A DNA stretch of 64,000 nucleotides from Colletotrichum lupini (GCF_023278565.1 NC_064680.1:2542001-2606000); one strand, 5' to 3'; counted from the stretch's first letter, positions 21,390 to 33,666 are shown. Notes: a model not told the origin generated them from the letters alone. Program-made: numbers and translations.

Positions 21390-23354
21390 TTACTTTGCGA
21401 CCTGGCGCCTGGTACCAACATAACTGTTACGTCTGCTCGCAGAGGGAGTGCCTCTGGGAGTGCCGCGAGGCGTGACACGGTTCTCGCCAAAGAAGCGCGA
21501 ATTTTGGCTGTAAGAACGTCCGTACGCCGGACGATCAGGGCGCTCAGCACCAGAAGCGCCGGAGGCAACACTCGCGCGCCTCTCCGCACCTCCAACATGG
21601 CTGACGCGACGACCGCCCGCATCATCTCTGGCGCCGGCCAGCTTCTGAGCGAACGGCGAGCGTGCGCGCAAGGTAGGACCCTTCCAGTAGATGACATAGA
21701 CAGCGACGACGAGAATGAATGAGATGCAGAACAGGATCGTGCAAGCATACTCAAGATTCTTTCCGGTACCTGCGCCAATGTTGGTGAAGAAGGGCGTGGC
21801 AGGGACGGTAAGGACACCTGCAAGGAAGTCACGGGCCCAACCGTTACCTCCAGTTGCTGACGCGGAGTATGGTCCGTAGGCACAGATCATGTAGTCAATG
21901 GTGGCCATGTAGATGGCGTAGTTGGCGATGCCAACAATGGCTGCGAAGACCATAGAGCCGATCCAGTGGATGGGAGGTCCCTGAATAGTCCAGGCAAAGC
22001 CAATCAAGCCAATAGGCAAGCAAGGCGCGGTGTACAAAAGGAACCAAAGACGAGACTCGTACTGTGCTCTATCATCGTTCGGTTTGGCCGCACGTTCCTT
22101 GATGTTGCGCTTGATGGCAGGGATGAAGAGGAGCCATGCGAGAACATAGCCGATACCAATGGGAATGAAGGCCAACCCAACCTGAACGGTGGTGAAGTTC
22201 CACTGTCCATAGACGAGAACGAACGACTGGATGAACATGAAGATGAGTGCGTCAGAGAAACCGGAGAGAAGTGACAACACCAGAACGATAGGCTCGGTGA
22301 GGAACATCTTGAAGGGACGGATCCAGGTCGTGATGACCTCCTTGGCCGAGAAGCGGTCCTTGAAGGGGACGAGCTCGTCGGGACCCCAGATGTTGGGGTT
22401 GCCCTCCTTTCTGCGCCTCTTGGCGATGCGGTTCATCATGATAGTTGTGCGTGTCTCAGGAACGGTAAGGGCGTGGACGGCCTGGACCGCAACTCCAAAA
22501 ATGAGCTGGACCCAGATGGACCATCTAAGCACATACATTAGTTGTCATCAATCAATATCGTATTAGTCAAATGCCACATACCTCCAGTGCAAGTATTCCT
22601 CGGTGAAGCCACCCACGATGGGACCAAGAACGGATCCTCCGACTGAGGAGAAGACGACATATGCGACAGCGTACTGCTGCTTGTCGGACTCGAATAAATC
22701 GGCAATCATACCGAGTGTGACGGAGCCACCAGCGGACGACAAGCCGCCCAAGGCGCGACCAACCATGATGGTCGCAAAGTTGGGCGCCAGAGCCACGGGA
22801 ATCTGCCAAATATTGACGAGGAATAGCGAGAGCTGGAGAACCGGCCAGCGGCCAAATTCCTCTGACCACGGGGCCCAAAGTTCGCAGCCAAAGGCGTAAA
22901 GCACGAGGAAGATCATGGCACCGCAGCGACCGGCCTGGGCGCTGACGTTGAACTCCTCCGAGATGCCGCCGATGGCATTGGAGTAAAGCGAGGTGTTGAA
23001 GTTCATCGAGACCTGGACCCAGAAGATGACGGTGAGGATGTACCACTTTTTCCACTTAGGGAAGCAGAAGCCCAGCTCTTCGTAGCAGTCGTCCTCGGTA
23101 ATTTCGTACTTGTCATAGGTGCCTAGCTTCTCCAGCTTGGCGCCGTTACCGTTGCCATTGAGGGCGCCGTTGCCGTTCAGGTGCTCCGAGTGATTAATGG
23201 TTGGGTCGTGCTCTTTTGAAGCTGCTGTATCGCTAGCGCTGGTACCGTCACTGACGTTGCGCTCGTCGCGGGACTCGAGCTTCTCGTTGGCGACTTCGAG
23301 GTCAGCCTGGTTGATGACCTGAGGCGGTTCCTCAGCAAATCGTGTGCCAGCCAT
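21390..23354 (-). CDS. MFS transporter, DHA1 drug/polyamine:H+ antiporter type
   Basis: Two exons (23354-22582 and 22524-21390; intron 22581-22525, gtatgt...gcttag) encode 635 residues with about 12 membrane spans. The first ~85 residues are a hydrophilic Asn/Gly/Glu-rich tail. The loop between TM2 and TM3 carries the MFS-type motif (EFGRWPVLQLS) and the long central loop has the NIWGPDELVPF region seen in fungal DHA1 members. The C-terminal tail is basic and Arg/Gly/Ser-rich (RVTPRGTPRGTP), likely cytosolic and phosphorylated. Family members export drugs, polyamines or fungal metabolites across the plasma membrane by proton antiport. No neighbouring biosynthetic genes indicate a substrate. 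Confidence 0.9.
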
Positions 23355-26203
23355 GTTGAGCTGTTGTCATGCAGATGCAAGGTGCAGGACGGTCAACAGA
23401 AGGTCAGGGTATCGCTTCCTCCTGTTTTTCGGGAGGCCAGCCGACAACGAAGGAGGATAAGAGAGATGATTAGGCGTAAGGACAACCTCTATAGACCAAA
23501 AGTCTGGATGATTCGGGAGAACCAAGGGATCAGCCAAACCTGCCTGCTCGGGCAAGGCTTCGAGATATATCAATGGGGCGGTCAACTTCGGACGGAAGCC
23601 GAGGGACGCAGACCCTGCCGCCATGACCCAACGCGCCTGTTGCTGTCGACGTAGAGCCATGCCCAGTCGGCTTCCCAAACGTGCAGTCGCCCACCCGTGA
23701 CATCACCGTCCATTGTTGGTGGCGCGAAACAGGCAACCTCTAGCGCAGCACGTCCCACTTAAACCAGACGTAGCGTTGGAGGGGCGTGGGTGTGTGGGAT
23801 ACGGGGGCGGGCGAGTTGAAAGGAAGACAGAAGGGTACCGTAGCAGGGCAATGTAGTAAGCAAACTGAGCACCAAAGGTAGCGTCAACCGTTCGATGGGA
23901 GCCGTAGTCGCGAGCGGTCACAGGACAATTCTGGTGAAAAATCGGGGACGGGTGCGGATCGTTGACAATGTGGATTCGCCGGAGGGAGTCCGGAGGAGGG
24001 TCGAAATGTAGTGGTTTGCGAGGAGCCCACAAGGAACGAACGTAGCGTGCCAGTCTAGCCAATATGTGGAGTAATTGAGTTTGACGCTGCCCTTGGAAAC
24101 GTTTTCTTCTAGTGCGATTTTGATGGCTGAACTCGTCGACACCGTTCCTGTGCTGTCAAATTCCAGTCACGCTGCCCATCCGGACGCAGGTTTTGGTGAT
24201 GTGTGGAAGTTTGCGCTTCGGCTCCTACCTACCAGAGAAGCGTCAGAGGTGGGAGGTACGTACTTGAGGCTGGTGCCAAGTTGCGGTAGAGCGGCAGCAG
24301 ACTTGGCGAAGGGCGGCTTCCAAAGCTTGTTTGCCCGTGGAAAATACCTACCACACACGCACCGTTCCGTACTGACGAACGTACCTTGTCCTGCGCGGCT
24401 CTAGTGGCGTCGCAGTTCACGACGGGAGTGGCAGGCAGCCCTCAGCTGTACCTGGCAAAGTCAAGGAACACCATGATTGGCACACCAGAAGGAACAGAGA
24501 TCCGCAAGGATTTAGCGATGACGATCACGGTCGTAAACTTTTTTTTACTTCTCCCCGATTTCTTATTCCCATTTCCCGCTAACCTTGCCACGCTTAGCTG
24601 CTCTGGGAAGACTATCTCCATTTCTCTGTTTAAGCTCCCCAATGACACCAAAAGGCAGTCACCTTTCCGGGCTGCCAAACTGGGCAAAGCGGGATGCATA
24701 GCACCAACGGACATCATTTATGACGTCGTTGGGCCGGTGGGCCCGAACATCGCCCTCACAGAACTGGATGCAGTGTGCGGCGCCGTCTCCAGCCGTTCTG
24801 GGTCCAGTCTTTTCTCTCCAGCTTCTCTCCAGCCTTCGTTTCTTTCTCTCCATGGGATGCTCCCACGCACATGTCCATCCCATCTCCAGTTATCCAGCCA
24901 CTCCCCGCAACACCATCTGTTTGATGTCCGATTACCACTTCGAGGTAGGTAGCGATGAAGCAATAATGGCATTAGGCAAGAGAGGGATAAAACAGAGTTT
25001 TTGGATGAGCCATGCCAGCTTAAGCCCTTGCTTTGTTCGTATTTCAACGACATCGTATGCGCAGCCAAACTCTTACTCAGCCAGCTACCTAGTCAAAGTG
25101 AAAGCAAAGAGGATTAGACGATCAGCCACTCCCGCAGCCTCAACCGGCGCCTGGACGCTGCCAAGATTCGGATGCCTCCTGGCGGCCCGAAAGTTGATGA
25201 AACGCAGTCAACCGAAGCATTCCCAGCCCTCTATCAGCCAACCATTGAATCAACCCCTTTATTTCTCTCTATTGACCAAGGTTATTGCAGCCGCCGTTCA
25301 GGTTCATTGCATGTGGATGCCTCGTACGACATCGCCTCACGACTCACGTACGCCTGTAGTCAACGTTACCTTTCCCCTCCTCAATCTGCCGACCGCTCCA
25401 GTATCATATAGTTCAGTAACTCAGATCCAGATAATCCTGCAAGATTAGCCAATGAAGCATCCCGTCTCGTAGGTAGTATCCGTGAACTCTCCGGTTGAGC
25501 CCGGCTTTTTGGGTGAGGGATTATGTAACACATTTTTCCAACTTCACATCCTCCACCTTTCCCTCCATTTTCCTCCACCTCGCGATATATCTGGGTCTGG
25601 AGACTCCACGAGTCCACGTGAATGCAAAATACGATTCTCCCTTCCCAATCCCTTGCAGCGGCCAATCACGCGAGATTACCCACCGAAAGTCCCGTTGCTG
25701 GATGCATAGAGCCTGAACAGGTAACCCGTCGCGAAGGAGGAAAAACAATCTCGCCCGACCGCCGCAAAAAACAACCGCAAGTGTGCAATTGCGGTGAACA
25801 TTTCGATTTCTTAGTGTGGACTTCGAGACAAGAAGGTAGAGACTTGAGCGAAGAATCCTTTTGAAAGGCTTGCCCGCCCCGTCAGCCCTCCGGACTTACG
25901 GACCGGGTCGGCAGACTTTCGACGGACTGGTCACGAAGTGGATCGCCACCACGGTGTCCCCGTTTCGCCAAGCGAACGATTTTCAATGTTCCGGAGCTTG
26001 ACCTCCTTGGCCGACGGACGATCACCGATGCCAATACGATCCGTCCGGCACTGGCGACAGGGGTAAACACGATTCCATATCCGAATTTCAACCCCTACTT
26101 CGATTCATCTATTGGTCATCTGCCGCTACCTATCCTACATGGCGATAAGTCGAGCAAATGTGGTGTTTGTATTCTTCAAATCCTGGTTGCATGTTCCTCG
26201 GTT
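23355..26203. other. Intergenic, no gene seen
   Basis: About 2.85 kb upstream of the MFS gene, ending at the solo LTR. It contains CT-rich tracts typical of fungal promoters near 24.8 kb and 25.5-25.6 kb. Open frames overlap heavily and lack motifs; I see no gene. Confidence 0.45.
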
Positions 26204-26208
26204 GAAAC

Positions 26209-26411
26209 CGTCGAATTGGAAGTCCAATTCGACCTCGAGGCCGCGGGCCCGCACAGGGGCCACTCACAGACCATACTTACGATAATCGTGGCCTGCCCAA
26301 CCTGCGGTTGGAACCTCCATTTTCCACCTCACGCAGAAGATCATATAGTTCAACTAACCTCTTCGCCTACCCACTATTCAAACCAACTACCCTGGGATAG
26401 GGGTACCAACA
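26209..26411 (+). mobile_element. Solo LTR of the E2/E3 retrotransposon family
   Basis: 203 bp matching the 206-bp LTRs of the elements at 50291 and 60180 along its whole length (shared blocks GGAAGTCCAATTCGAC, GGTTAGAACCTCC/GGTTGGAACCTCC, terminal TACCAACA). GAAAC directly flanks both sides (26204-26208 and 26412-26416), a 5-bp target duplication. It keeps many C and G positions that are T or A in the 50-64 kb copies, so it escaped heavy RIP and is closer to the original sequence. Solo LTRs arise by LTR-LTR recombination that removes the interior. The first base is C rather than the expected T of TG...CA. Confidence 0.88.
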
Positions 26412-26586
26412 GAAACACAAAAATGATGATTGAATACTTGGGCATCTACCAACCAAAGCCTACTGCCTAAAGTCTACCAGGACTAACTGGCGGAAAGAAG
26501 CTACCTTAATCCATGGAAGCAACAATAAATGACAAGATCCCCCCGATGAAACTCTCTCTCAGTCCACCCAAGAAGCCAATGAGAGA

Positions 26587-27981
26587 TCAAACACCCTCCA
26601 TCTCTCGGATAAACCTCCAATGTTCCCTGGCACTCGAGATCGCATCTAGATGAACTCTCCCTTTCACCGCGGCACCATCAAAGACATCCCGCGCAAACGC
26701 GGCCAAATCTTCACCCGACCAGAACATTGGCTGGCGACGACAGAGACCCCAAATACGCAGCATCTCCACGTGGAGAAGCCTCATCCCGCCAATCATCCAC
26801 TCCGCCTCCTCGACCGTCATCCCGTTCACACTATAAGCACGGCCCGGCTTGATCCGGACGTAGGCGATGCGGGCGACGGGACTACAGACAATCTGGAACT
26901 GACTGACCCACGACCGCTCCAGACCCGGACCAGGGTCGATGGGCGCCGGGAGAAAGTTGAGAAATTGGAAGGTTAGAAAGGGCACCGGGACGCCCCATGG
27001 TACCGTCTCGTGCTGCTCTTCAAATCGGCGCAAGGATGGGTTACTCGCCCACAGGCTGTTGGCTCGCGCAGCGACGACTTGTCTTGTGATGGGACCGATG
27101 CTGCGCAGGCGGCGGTAGCGGTACATCGTGAGTTGCTGATAGAGGTCCCGGTGGAACATACCTAGCTCATAGCGGATGTTGAAAGGTTTACCAGTAACTG
27201 CGCTCCCCTTGTCGAACTCGGCGCGTAGATAGGCGAGCATTGAATCATCTCGCGGAGAGGGAAGGGCGATGTCGTGAGGCGGCTGTGTGAGCCACTTACC
27301 TTGCTCGATGTGCTGATCGACACCGGGAATGGGCATTGAATTAGCGTGTACGGACTCAGAGTTCACGTTGATTGAAAACCCATCCTCGCTTTGAATTTCT
27401 GCACCGAGCGCGTGAGTACTGCCTGGTCTGAAGCTTAGAGATGCCCAATACATACCGGAACGCGGCCTGATGGCCTCCATAACCCGCCAGGGGAAGTATA
27501 CCCAGTGAGAAGGATCAACATCTTGTTCCTCGTCTCCATTTCTGATTGACTGGTGCCTGATCATCACGCATGCGAGGAAGAGCTGAACCAAAGCCTCTTC
27601 ATCAGAGAGAAGTGAGTAGTCGAAGATGAGGAAGGAAAACTCGTCGCCCCAGTTGAGTGAAGACTCGTGGTCGGACATGTTGGACTCTTCGTCGTCTGCG
27701 ACACGCGGTATGATTCTCCAGAGATTGTGCCAACTGCCAGTTATTAGCCATATGGCTATGATTTTCAACAACTGGTGAAGCGCGATGCAGAGAAAGACCA
27801 CGTGGACTAGTGTCATCAATCCCATGGCAGTGATCTGAGTGGTATGTCGGTCGATGTCAGGAGTGAGTAACTTGGTTTTGATGCTTCTTGAGCAGGTGAT
27901 ATATATATACCAATACATTGCAACTGCTAATCTGCGGGAAACTTTTAGCTCGTCAGGTTTTCCGTGAAGCTCTATTCTCAT
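26587..27981 (-). CDS. Unrecognised protein with an N-terminal membrane segment
   Basis: An open frame of 464 codons on the minus strand with ATG at 27981. I do not recognise it. One strong hydrophobic segment lies at about residues 52-80 (MGLMTLVHVVFLCIALHQLL then KIIAIWL). A second in-frame Met at residue 52 would make this segment N-terminal, like a signal anchor, and may be the true start. The remainder is soluble, Trp/Arg-rich and acidic early on, with no catalytic motif that I can name. Length and composition favour a real gene; the first 51 residues are the uncertain part. Neighbours give no functional hint. Confidence 0.6.
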   Translation of the reverse strand: MRIELHGKPDELKVSRRLAVAMYWYIYITCSRSIKTKLLTPDIDRHTTQITAMGLMTLVHVVFLCIALHQLLKIIAIWLITGSWHNLWRIIPRVADDEESNMSDHESSLNWGDEFSFLIFDYSLLSDEEALVQLFLACVMIRHQSIRNGDEEQDVDPSHWVYFPWRVMEAIRPRSGMYWASLSFRPGSTHALGAEIQSEDGFSINVNSESVHANSMPIPGVDQHIEQGKWLTQPPHDIALPSPRDDSMLAYLRAEFDKGSAVTGKPFNIRYELGMFHRDLYQQLTMYRYRRLRSIGPITRQVVAARANSLWASNPSLRRFEEQHETVPWGVPVPFLTFQFLNFLPAPIDPGPGLERSWVSQFQIVCSPVARIAYVRIKPGRAYSVNGMTVEEAEWMIGGMRLLHVEMLRIWGLCRRQPMFWSGEDLAAFARDVFDGAAVKGRVHLDAISSAREHWRFIREMEGV

Positions 27982-28329
27982 GTCACGATGCGTTTGATTT
28001 GGGTCGTCGAGTACGGCTTGGAGGCGGCCCTATCTTTTACACATGAAACCTCTTTCGCTTTGGAGAGAAAGAGAAGGGAATGACCTAGTTTCATACCGAC
28101 GTGACGCATTTTACTTTAAAATAAGATGAGACACCATTGAGCTACTTTATACAGGTTACGGTCTATGTTTGGAGCCTGAAACGGGCCTTCTCCTCCAAGG
28201 TGAGTGCGAGGGGACTGGTAATGAGGCAAGCAGTAGTCGTCAATGAAGCGCGGTAAGGTAGCTTGGGCTCGATCATGTAAGCACATCAAAAAATCCAAAG
28301 CACCAAAAAGCAAAAGAGTTCACCCCCCC
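27982..28329. other. Intergenic, no gene seen
   Basis: About 350 bp upstream of the unrecognised membrane-segment protein; presumed promoter. Nothing specific seen. Confidence 0.4.
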
Positions 28330-28344
28330 GGTGCTGGACTGGGG

Positions 28345-28462
28345 GCTACATCTCTTGGTGCTCATACTGGGACTCGAACTCGGGTACTCGCTAAGCCTGT
28401 CGTCGAGTAGGCTGGTTGGCGTATAATCGTTGGACCATTAACCTCTCCACCACCCAGCCAGT
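28345..28462 (-). other. Degenerate tRNA-like (possible SINE) sequence
   Basis: On the minus strand this has a pol III B-box-like core (GAGTTCGAGTCCCAG), an A-box-like GGAGAGGTTAATGG about 65 bases upstream, and a pairable ACTCG...CGAGT arm between them, as in class II tRNAs. It ends in GAGCACCA. The acceptor and T stems do not pair properly, so it is unlikely to be a working tRNA. A tRNA-derived SINE head or a tRNA pseudogene are the alternatives. Confidence 0.35.
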
Positions 28463-29111
28463 TTGACCTGACCCCCCGACCTAGGGGGGCGCCTGCTGGC
28501 TGGTGACAGGAATGGACTTGGCGGAGTATATGAGGGCTTCTCGTGGCGTTTGCGGAAGGTGCGCCTCAGGCTTCCTGCCCTCCTGGTGACGGGAGGGAAG
28601 GAAGTGGAACCTCAACGTCTTGAGCATTGCCAGGGACGGGAGGTAGTGCGTCTCGCCCGTTTACCTTACCGAACCTGTCTTAGTTAGCGATCACGATACG
28701 CACCCAATAACATGGGGGAGCCTTCCACTGGGTTGCTCATGGATGTGGCAGGTTTGCCCTTGGAGTCGGACTAGGTACTATCGCTCAGCTTAAGATTTAA
28801 GTATGTCATGAAGAAAAAGCCAACACTCCCGGAACAAGGTTCCATTCTAGAAAGAAATTAATCGAGCTCTACCTTATTTCCTCTCGAAAAAACTCTCCCA
28901 TTCTGCTGCGTTGTAGTGCTCGTCAAAACCGAGCAGTATCCCAATCCTGAAACTATAGCGACCGTCTCGCTCAAGATTCACAAAGGTCCTATGTCTAACC
29001 GTCATCTCGAGTCTCATCTCATTCAATGACCTCTGCCTTCCTCTCTCCAAAACCAGTTCGCTAGGCTTTCGAAGCCCTTCACTAGCCTTATTGGCTTATC
29101 ATCCTGATGCA
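28463..29111. other. Intergenic, no gene seen
   Basis: About 650 bp between the tRNA-like sequence and the next open frame. No motif or coding signal is seen. Confidence 0.4.
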
Positions 29112-29648
29112 CTACCACAGCTCCTTCAAGATGGTCAATCGATCAACGGCGTTATTCGATTTCGACCAGTGGCGATTTCCCGACCAGCTTTGAAAGAATT
29201 CTTGAATGCTCGTAACGCCGCCTCTTGCCATCATTTGGTTAGCCCAGCGAAGCATAGTTGTGTAATGGAAGTATGCTAAGCTGAGTAAGTCTCCATCTCT
29301 CAGCCGGCATTTATTAGAATGAAGACGAGTTACGTTCGAGCCAACCTCATGTTTGATGACAAATCCTTCCTCGAGATCGAGAACATGCGGCAAACCTAGT
29401 TCGCTTGATGAAGCCCCATGGACGGGAAGAGACACCGCCCAGTCAAGCCGATGACCCTGAAAGTATTCGAATTCTAGGAGATAGGGGCTGCTGATCCACG
29501 CCTCAGTCATTGTCAGGTTCCAGGCGACATTTTGGAATGCGGGGTCTTCCAAATATTCCAGAACCCAGAATATCTGATTTTGGTCATTCTCGTAATCACT
29601 TCGTTCGTAATAGCCAACTTGTTCGCTGTAGATGTCAAAGAGTTCCAT
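29112..29648 (-). CDS. Unrecognised open reading frame (178 codons)
   Basis: ATG at 29648, stop at 29112, minus strand. The translation is acidic with aromatic clusters (QIFWVLEYLEDPAF, EFEYFQGHRLDW) and looks protein-like, without repeats or low complexity. I recognise no domain, signal peptide or membrane segment. It may be a small gene or the last exon of a longer one. A coding-like stretch in another frame lies upstream on the same strand (30047-30250), but I could not join the two convincingly. It could also be a relic. Confidence 0.4.
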   Translation of the reverse strand: MELFDIYSEQVGYYERSDYENDQNQIFWVLEYLEDPAFQNVAWNLTMTEAWISSPYLLEFEYFQGHRLDWAVSLPVHGASSSELGLPHVLDLEEGFVIKHEVGSNVTRLHSNKCRLRDGDLLSLAYFHYTTMLRWANQMMARGGVTSIQEFFQSWSGNRHWSKSNNAVDRLTILKELW

Positions 29649-30791
29649 TCAATTCACCCAAGGCTCCTTAGTCTCGGAGGGAGAACCGTGAAGCCAATCG
29701 TGATTGCTTTTGCTGCTATTTTCTCCAAGATCCAGGCCTAACTTTCAGGTTAGAAAATGAAACGCAGAGAACATCGTAGCCACTTGCCTGTCTGATACAG
29801 AGAGGATCGCATGAGGTGCCATAGCAGGTGATTCCACGACCGGGGACGAGACAAGGTGTTGAGAGGTAAGCTGTCAATGAGTGTACGACACAGGGAAGAA
29901 GCTCACAGAGGCCAACTGCTGTTAGGGTCTAGAAGATGAATGACTGAAATCTGCCCTTCCCTCGAGGTGTACTCTCAGCGTTCTAGATATACCTGAGATG
30001 CTCCTTTGTTGCTTGGTCCTCCTCTTAATGCCCCTTAGGCTATCCCTTAACCGGCGAGGCCTGACATAAGCGCTCTCCCTTTAAGAACTCCACGATGAAG
30101 TTGTCGTTTGTCACTTTGCCTGCGATAAGTGAATCGGTGTCTTCATCTTGCAAATCCCAGTAAAAGAACAAGAACGCATCCTCCCAATTGATCTTGTTGG
30201 CGTCCGTGTTGGCGATTTGGTGTGCTGCGATGGAAGGAAGAAAAGTCTTCGCAGGGTGGGGGGAATTAAATAGGCAAAGTAAAGGTATCGCCTGCCTGTG
30301 AATCCTTTTTGACCTCGATTAAAGATGTGGTACTGTGTGTGTGTGTGACAAAGAGGAAAGAGCGGGGTGAAAGGGACAAACAAAAGTCAGTTGTGGAAGC
30401 AACCCTGCCTAAAGTACTGTCTAGTACTAGATATCTTCAATGCTCGTCAAGAAAGATGTACATGAGGTAGATACCTTGGGTGGATACCTAAGACAGTCGA
30501 ATGTCATCTTTCCATTGCTCTTTCCTCCGTTTGACGTCAACTTCCTCACCACCCATGGAACTAAATTGCCCTAACTAAGGTAGGTACGCTCCTGCGTTAT
30601 TGCTCGCTTGCTACTATATCTAACATGATGATTCCTTTAACAGTACCTAGTAACTTAAGGCCACTTCTAGAAAGCCACACTATGAATGTGTGTATCCGTT
30701 TAACATGACAATCCCCTTGTCGACCACAACCAGCGAGATATTCGTTTGCAAAAGTAAGTAGGATGAGCCGCTGCATTGAGTTGAGGCTATG
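29649..30791. other. Intergenic apart from the possible exon
   Basis: About 1.1 kb. It contains a short GT microsatellite near 30335-30350 and the doubtful exon noted separately. Nothing else is seen. Confidence 0.4.
30047..30250 (-). other. Possible exon or gene relic
   Basis: After an acceptor-like sequence (ttccatcgcag) the minus strand reads a plausible peptide (for example KINWEDAFLFFYWDLQ, then SLIAGKVTNDNFIVEFLKG) to a stop near 30047. No start ATG or matching donor was found upstream, so it may be an isolated exon, a decayed gene or chance. Confidence 0.25.
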
Positions 30792-33297
30792 CTACCCTCC
30801 GCCAGAAGCAAGCTCAAGAAGATACTTGATGTTAGGAGTATCAAAGTTCATCAGGTTGTCGTCGATCTGTGATATTTGTTGTACATCAAGTCCCAAATCC
30901 AGCATCTGTTCACTTTCTAGTTCGAGGTCTGGAAAGCTCGGAGAATCCGAAGGCGCTGGTATTTTCGGACTTGGGATAGATAGACTTGATTCGCGGCACA
31001 TCTCCCCGTAATCAACCATCGACCAGAGGGATCTTTCCCATCCCGGATCTATGACTGATTTCAGCTGCGTGTCAAGGAGTGAATCGAAAAGATAAGCGTT
31101 CGCATGGAAAGTCAGCAGCCGATGGTGCTATACTAATGTTAGCCCATACATGGCTGAAATAGAGCAATTGAAAACTTACAATTTTGGACGCATGATCCCA
31201 AAACTTTGCCATTCCTTCAAGTATTGATATGCTGTCTTGGGTTGCACTCAGTAGTTCCAAGTAACGCTGGCTCTCGGTATCCTTCTCGGTATCCTTCTCG
31301 GTGTGCATGTGAAGCGAGAGAATGCTGCCAGCTAGGCACGCTGAATATGCGTAGAATGAAGCACCTAGATGGCACCCTACTGCTTCTGCATCGTGCAACA
31401 AATTGACCAGATCCCGAGCATGTTCATAGCTCTTCTGTGAGGCGAGGCGCATGAAACTTGATGGAACTTGACACTTGACTCTCCGAACTTGCTCTCGCAC
31501 AAGGAAAGGATGGTAGAGAAGGCAGTAGCAGACATGAAATACTGTACGTGCAAAGATGACATGGCCTATTGCGGGGTGATCTATGACACCATCATCAAGC
31601 CTGTAAGTATCGACAACATTCCTGATGGGATGTTGATCGACTTGGAGGCGGGACTCGACGAGGAGAAGGAGCGATGTGATTGATGCAAACTCCGATTTAG
31701 AGTCCCAAGGGGGAGTCTCATCGGTATTGCGGTCGTGAAGAAGCCTTCGTGTGCAGCGAGCGAGTACGGATGATGCCAAGATGGCAACTGGGAATCCACT
31801 CTCAACGCCAACATCGGTGCTCCAATCAAGAAGCCGACGGAGCGTCACATTCTGGCCCCATCCGCCAGAACGAAATGTCAGCTCGTCGCAAGGTAGTCGC
31901 ACATGGCAGTCCTCGTCCAAGATGGCGAAATGTCTGTGTTTGCCGAGAGAGACAAGTTTGTCGAGAAGGTAGATTGACCAGAAAGATCTCCGCCTTTCTT
32001 CCTGCTCCACCAGAGGAAGAGTTTCACTGGGCTCCTTCATCAGTTGGAGATCCTGAGCTATCCGAATCGCCATCCCAATCTTGAGCCACGCGGAGCTGGT
32101 TCGGCCGGCTGACAAAGGCGTTAGTACCAAGGAAGACCCAGTTGTCGAAATACTCACCGGTAAAGTCAATGATGGCCAGGATATTGGTGGCTTGGGCGAC
32201 CTCAAGGTGGCAAGAATCTTCCACCGTCATGTGATCGCCCAGAACGGATAACCATGCTTCTCTTGCATATGCTTCAATGGCATTGGATCTGTTGTCTCGA
32301 TAGTATTCGTGTTCCGAGAACCTCAAGGAAGATGCTAAGACAGCCAGAAGCACGCATTTCGAAAGCTGGCCATCCGCTAGTTTCTGCCGGAAGCTTCCCT
32401 CGTGAAAATAAGAGTATGGCTGGTTATGACACCATTGAAAGAAAGTGTCGACCAGCGACTGTGTTACCGAATCCGGCGGAAATGTACTGAATGTTCTGAA
32501 GCGTCATGTTAGCTTTTTTTTTCGGGAGTCCTTTGTGCTTAAGCTACCAAAGGCGCCGAAGAAGACTTACTGGGACTGCGAGCTCCCTGAACGCCAGGTA
32601 GACATGTTGGGTGATGATTGGTTGACCAAACCAGGAACGCCTAAAACATCTTCTTGTGCATTTGATTGGAGTTGAGGCTGCTCTTCCACAGTGTTGTGGT
32701 CTTCCATAGGCAGATTGGCCTCGTTGAAAGCGGCGGAACTGAGCTGTATTAGCACGACAATCCTAGGTTAAGTAATCTGACGATGGAGACATACCTGAAT
32801 TCTTGAGATTCGCGGTCGCTCAACTGAGCTAATTTGCTTTCAATCATAGAAATTCTCTGTAGAAGGTCCGTCTAGACAGGGTCACGTCGTCAGCCTGCTG
32901 ATCTTCTAGGGCCAAACACTTATAACAGTGATTACATCTTTAGTCAAGCCAAGAAGCAATGCAGTCGAGTTCCCAGAAAGGGAGGCCGAGACTGCCGAGT
33001 AGGGTTCGTATTGGCACCGCTGCATCACCCGTCGACAATTGATACATCTTGGCCGATCCCCGGAACATTTGATCTTCTTCTGCCTAAGACAAATGCCGAC
33101 ATATCAGCTTCTTTGCGACTTCCACGCGACTTGGCTTTTGATAGGGCCTCCGCCAAAGAAGGGATGAAGGGCTTGAAACTCTACCGGCAACTGGTACAGG
33201 CCTGGCGGATGCGTTTGATGCCTGCGGTGGCTGGTGGTGACCTCGACTCCGGACTTCTCTCTGGCCTCGTTGTGGATGATTCCGCGGGCTCCGCCAT
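30792..33297 (-). CDS. Zn2Cys6 transcription factor beside the acyl-CoA catabolic genes
   Basis: Seven exons join in frame to 699 residues: 33297-33185, 33083-32936, 32871-32795, 32738-32571, 32486-32158, 32108-31180 and 31127-30792. Intron 1 splits the zinc cluster; joined it reads Cys 34, 37, 44, 51, 54 and 61 (CX2CX6CX6CX2CX6C, with basic RQKKIK). A heptad-like segment (TDLLQRISMIESKLAQL) follows, then a fungal_trans domain including SYFHEGSF, AWLKIGMAIRIAQDLQL and EERRRSFWSIYLLDKL. The C-terminus is acidic and Ser/Pro-rich. A direct KDTEKDTE repeat lies within the domain. The gene sits 369 bp downstream of the lyase/hydratase fusion on the same strand, so it is a candidate pathway regulator; this is positional inference only. 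Confidence 0.87.
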
Positions 33298-33666
33298 GTT
33301 GATGTTGTCTACAGTTTTCGGGCAGGGCGAAATGATGTAATGAATATAATTGCTGAGGTCCCAGATGCGCTCATCCGCCCCAAAGTGAAATGACCGATGG
33401 GCATTGATACGGGGTAATGCTGAGCCGTAATGCGGGGTAACCGGGGTTTATGTATGTCTGCGTGGGGGCATTAACGGCCCGCAGCAGCGCAGTGGGTTCA
33501 CTTCCATCGCTTTCCCCATTCTTTTCATCCGGATGAGCCAACCTAGTTGTGGGTATTACAGCTGGTTTTAAGTTGCAGCTTGTTGTTGCGGTCGACATGT
33601 CACTGTCATTGTGTCTACTCAAAGCAATTGAACTAAGCATCTTAGTACTGTACTAGATATTTCATA
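33298..33666. promoter_or_regulatory. Intergenic region upstream of the second Zn2Cys6 gene
   Basis: 369 bp between the stop of the lyase/hydratase fusion and the ATG of the regulator. It must hold the terminator of the first and promoter of the second. No specific binding site could be assigned. Confidence 0.4.

Noticed and set aside
28345..28462. Functional nuclear tRNA gene
   Set aside because: The acceptor and T stems do not pair and no standard anticodon loop can be placed; kept only as tRNA-like.
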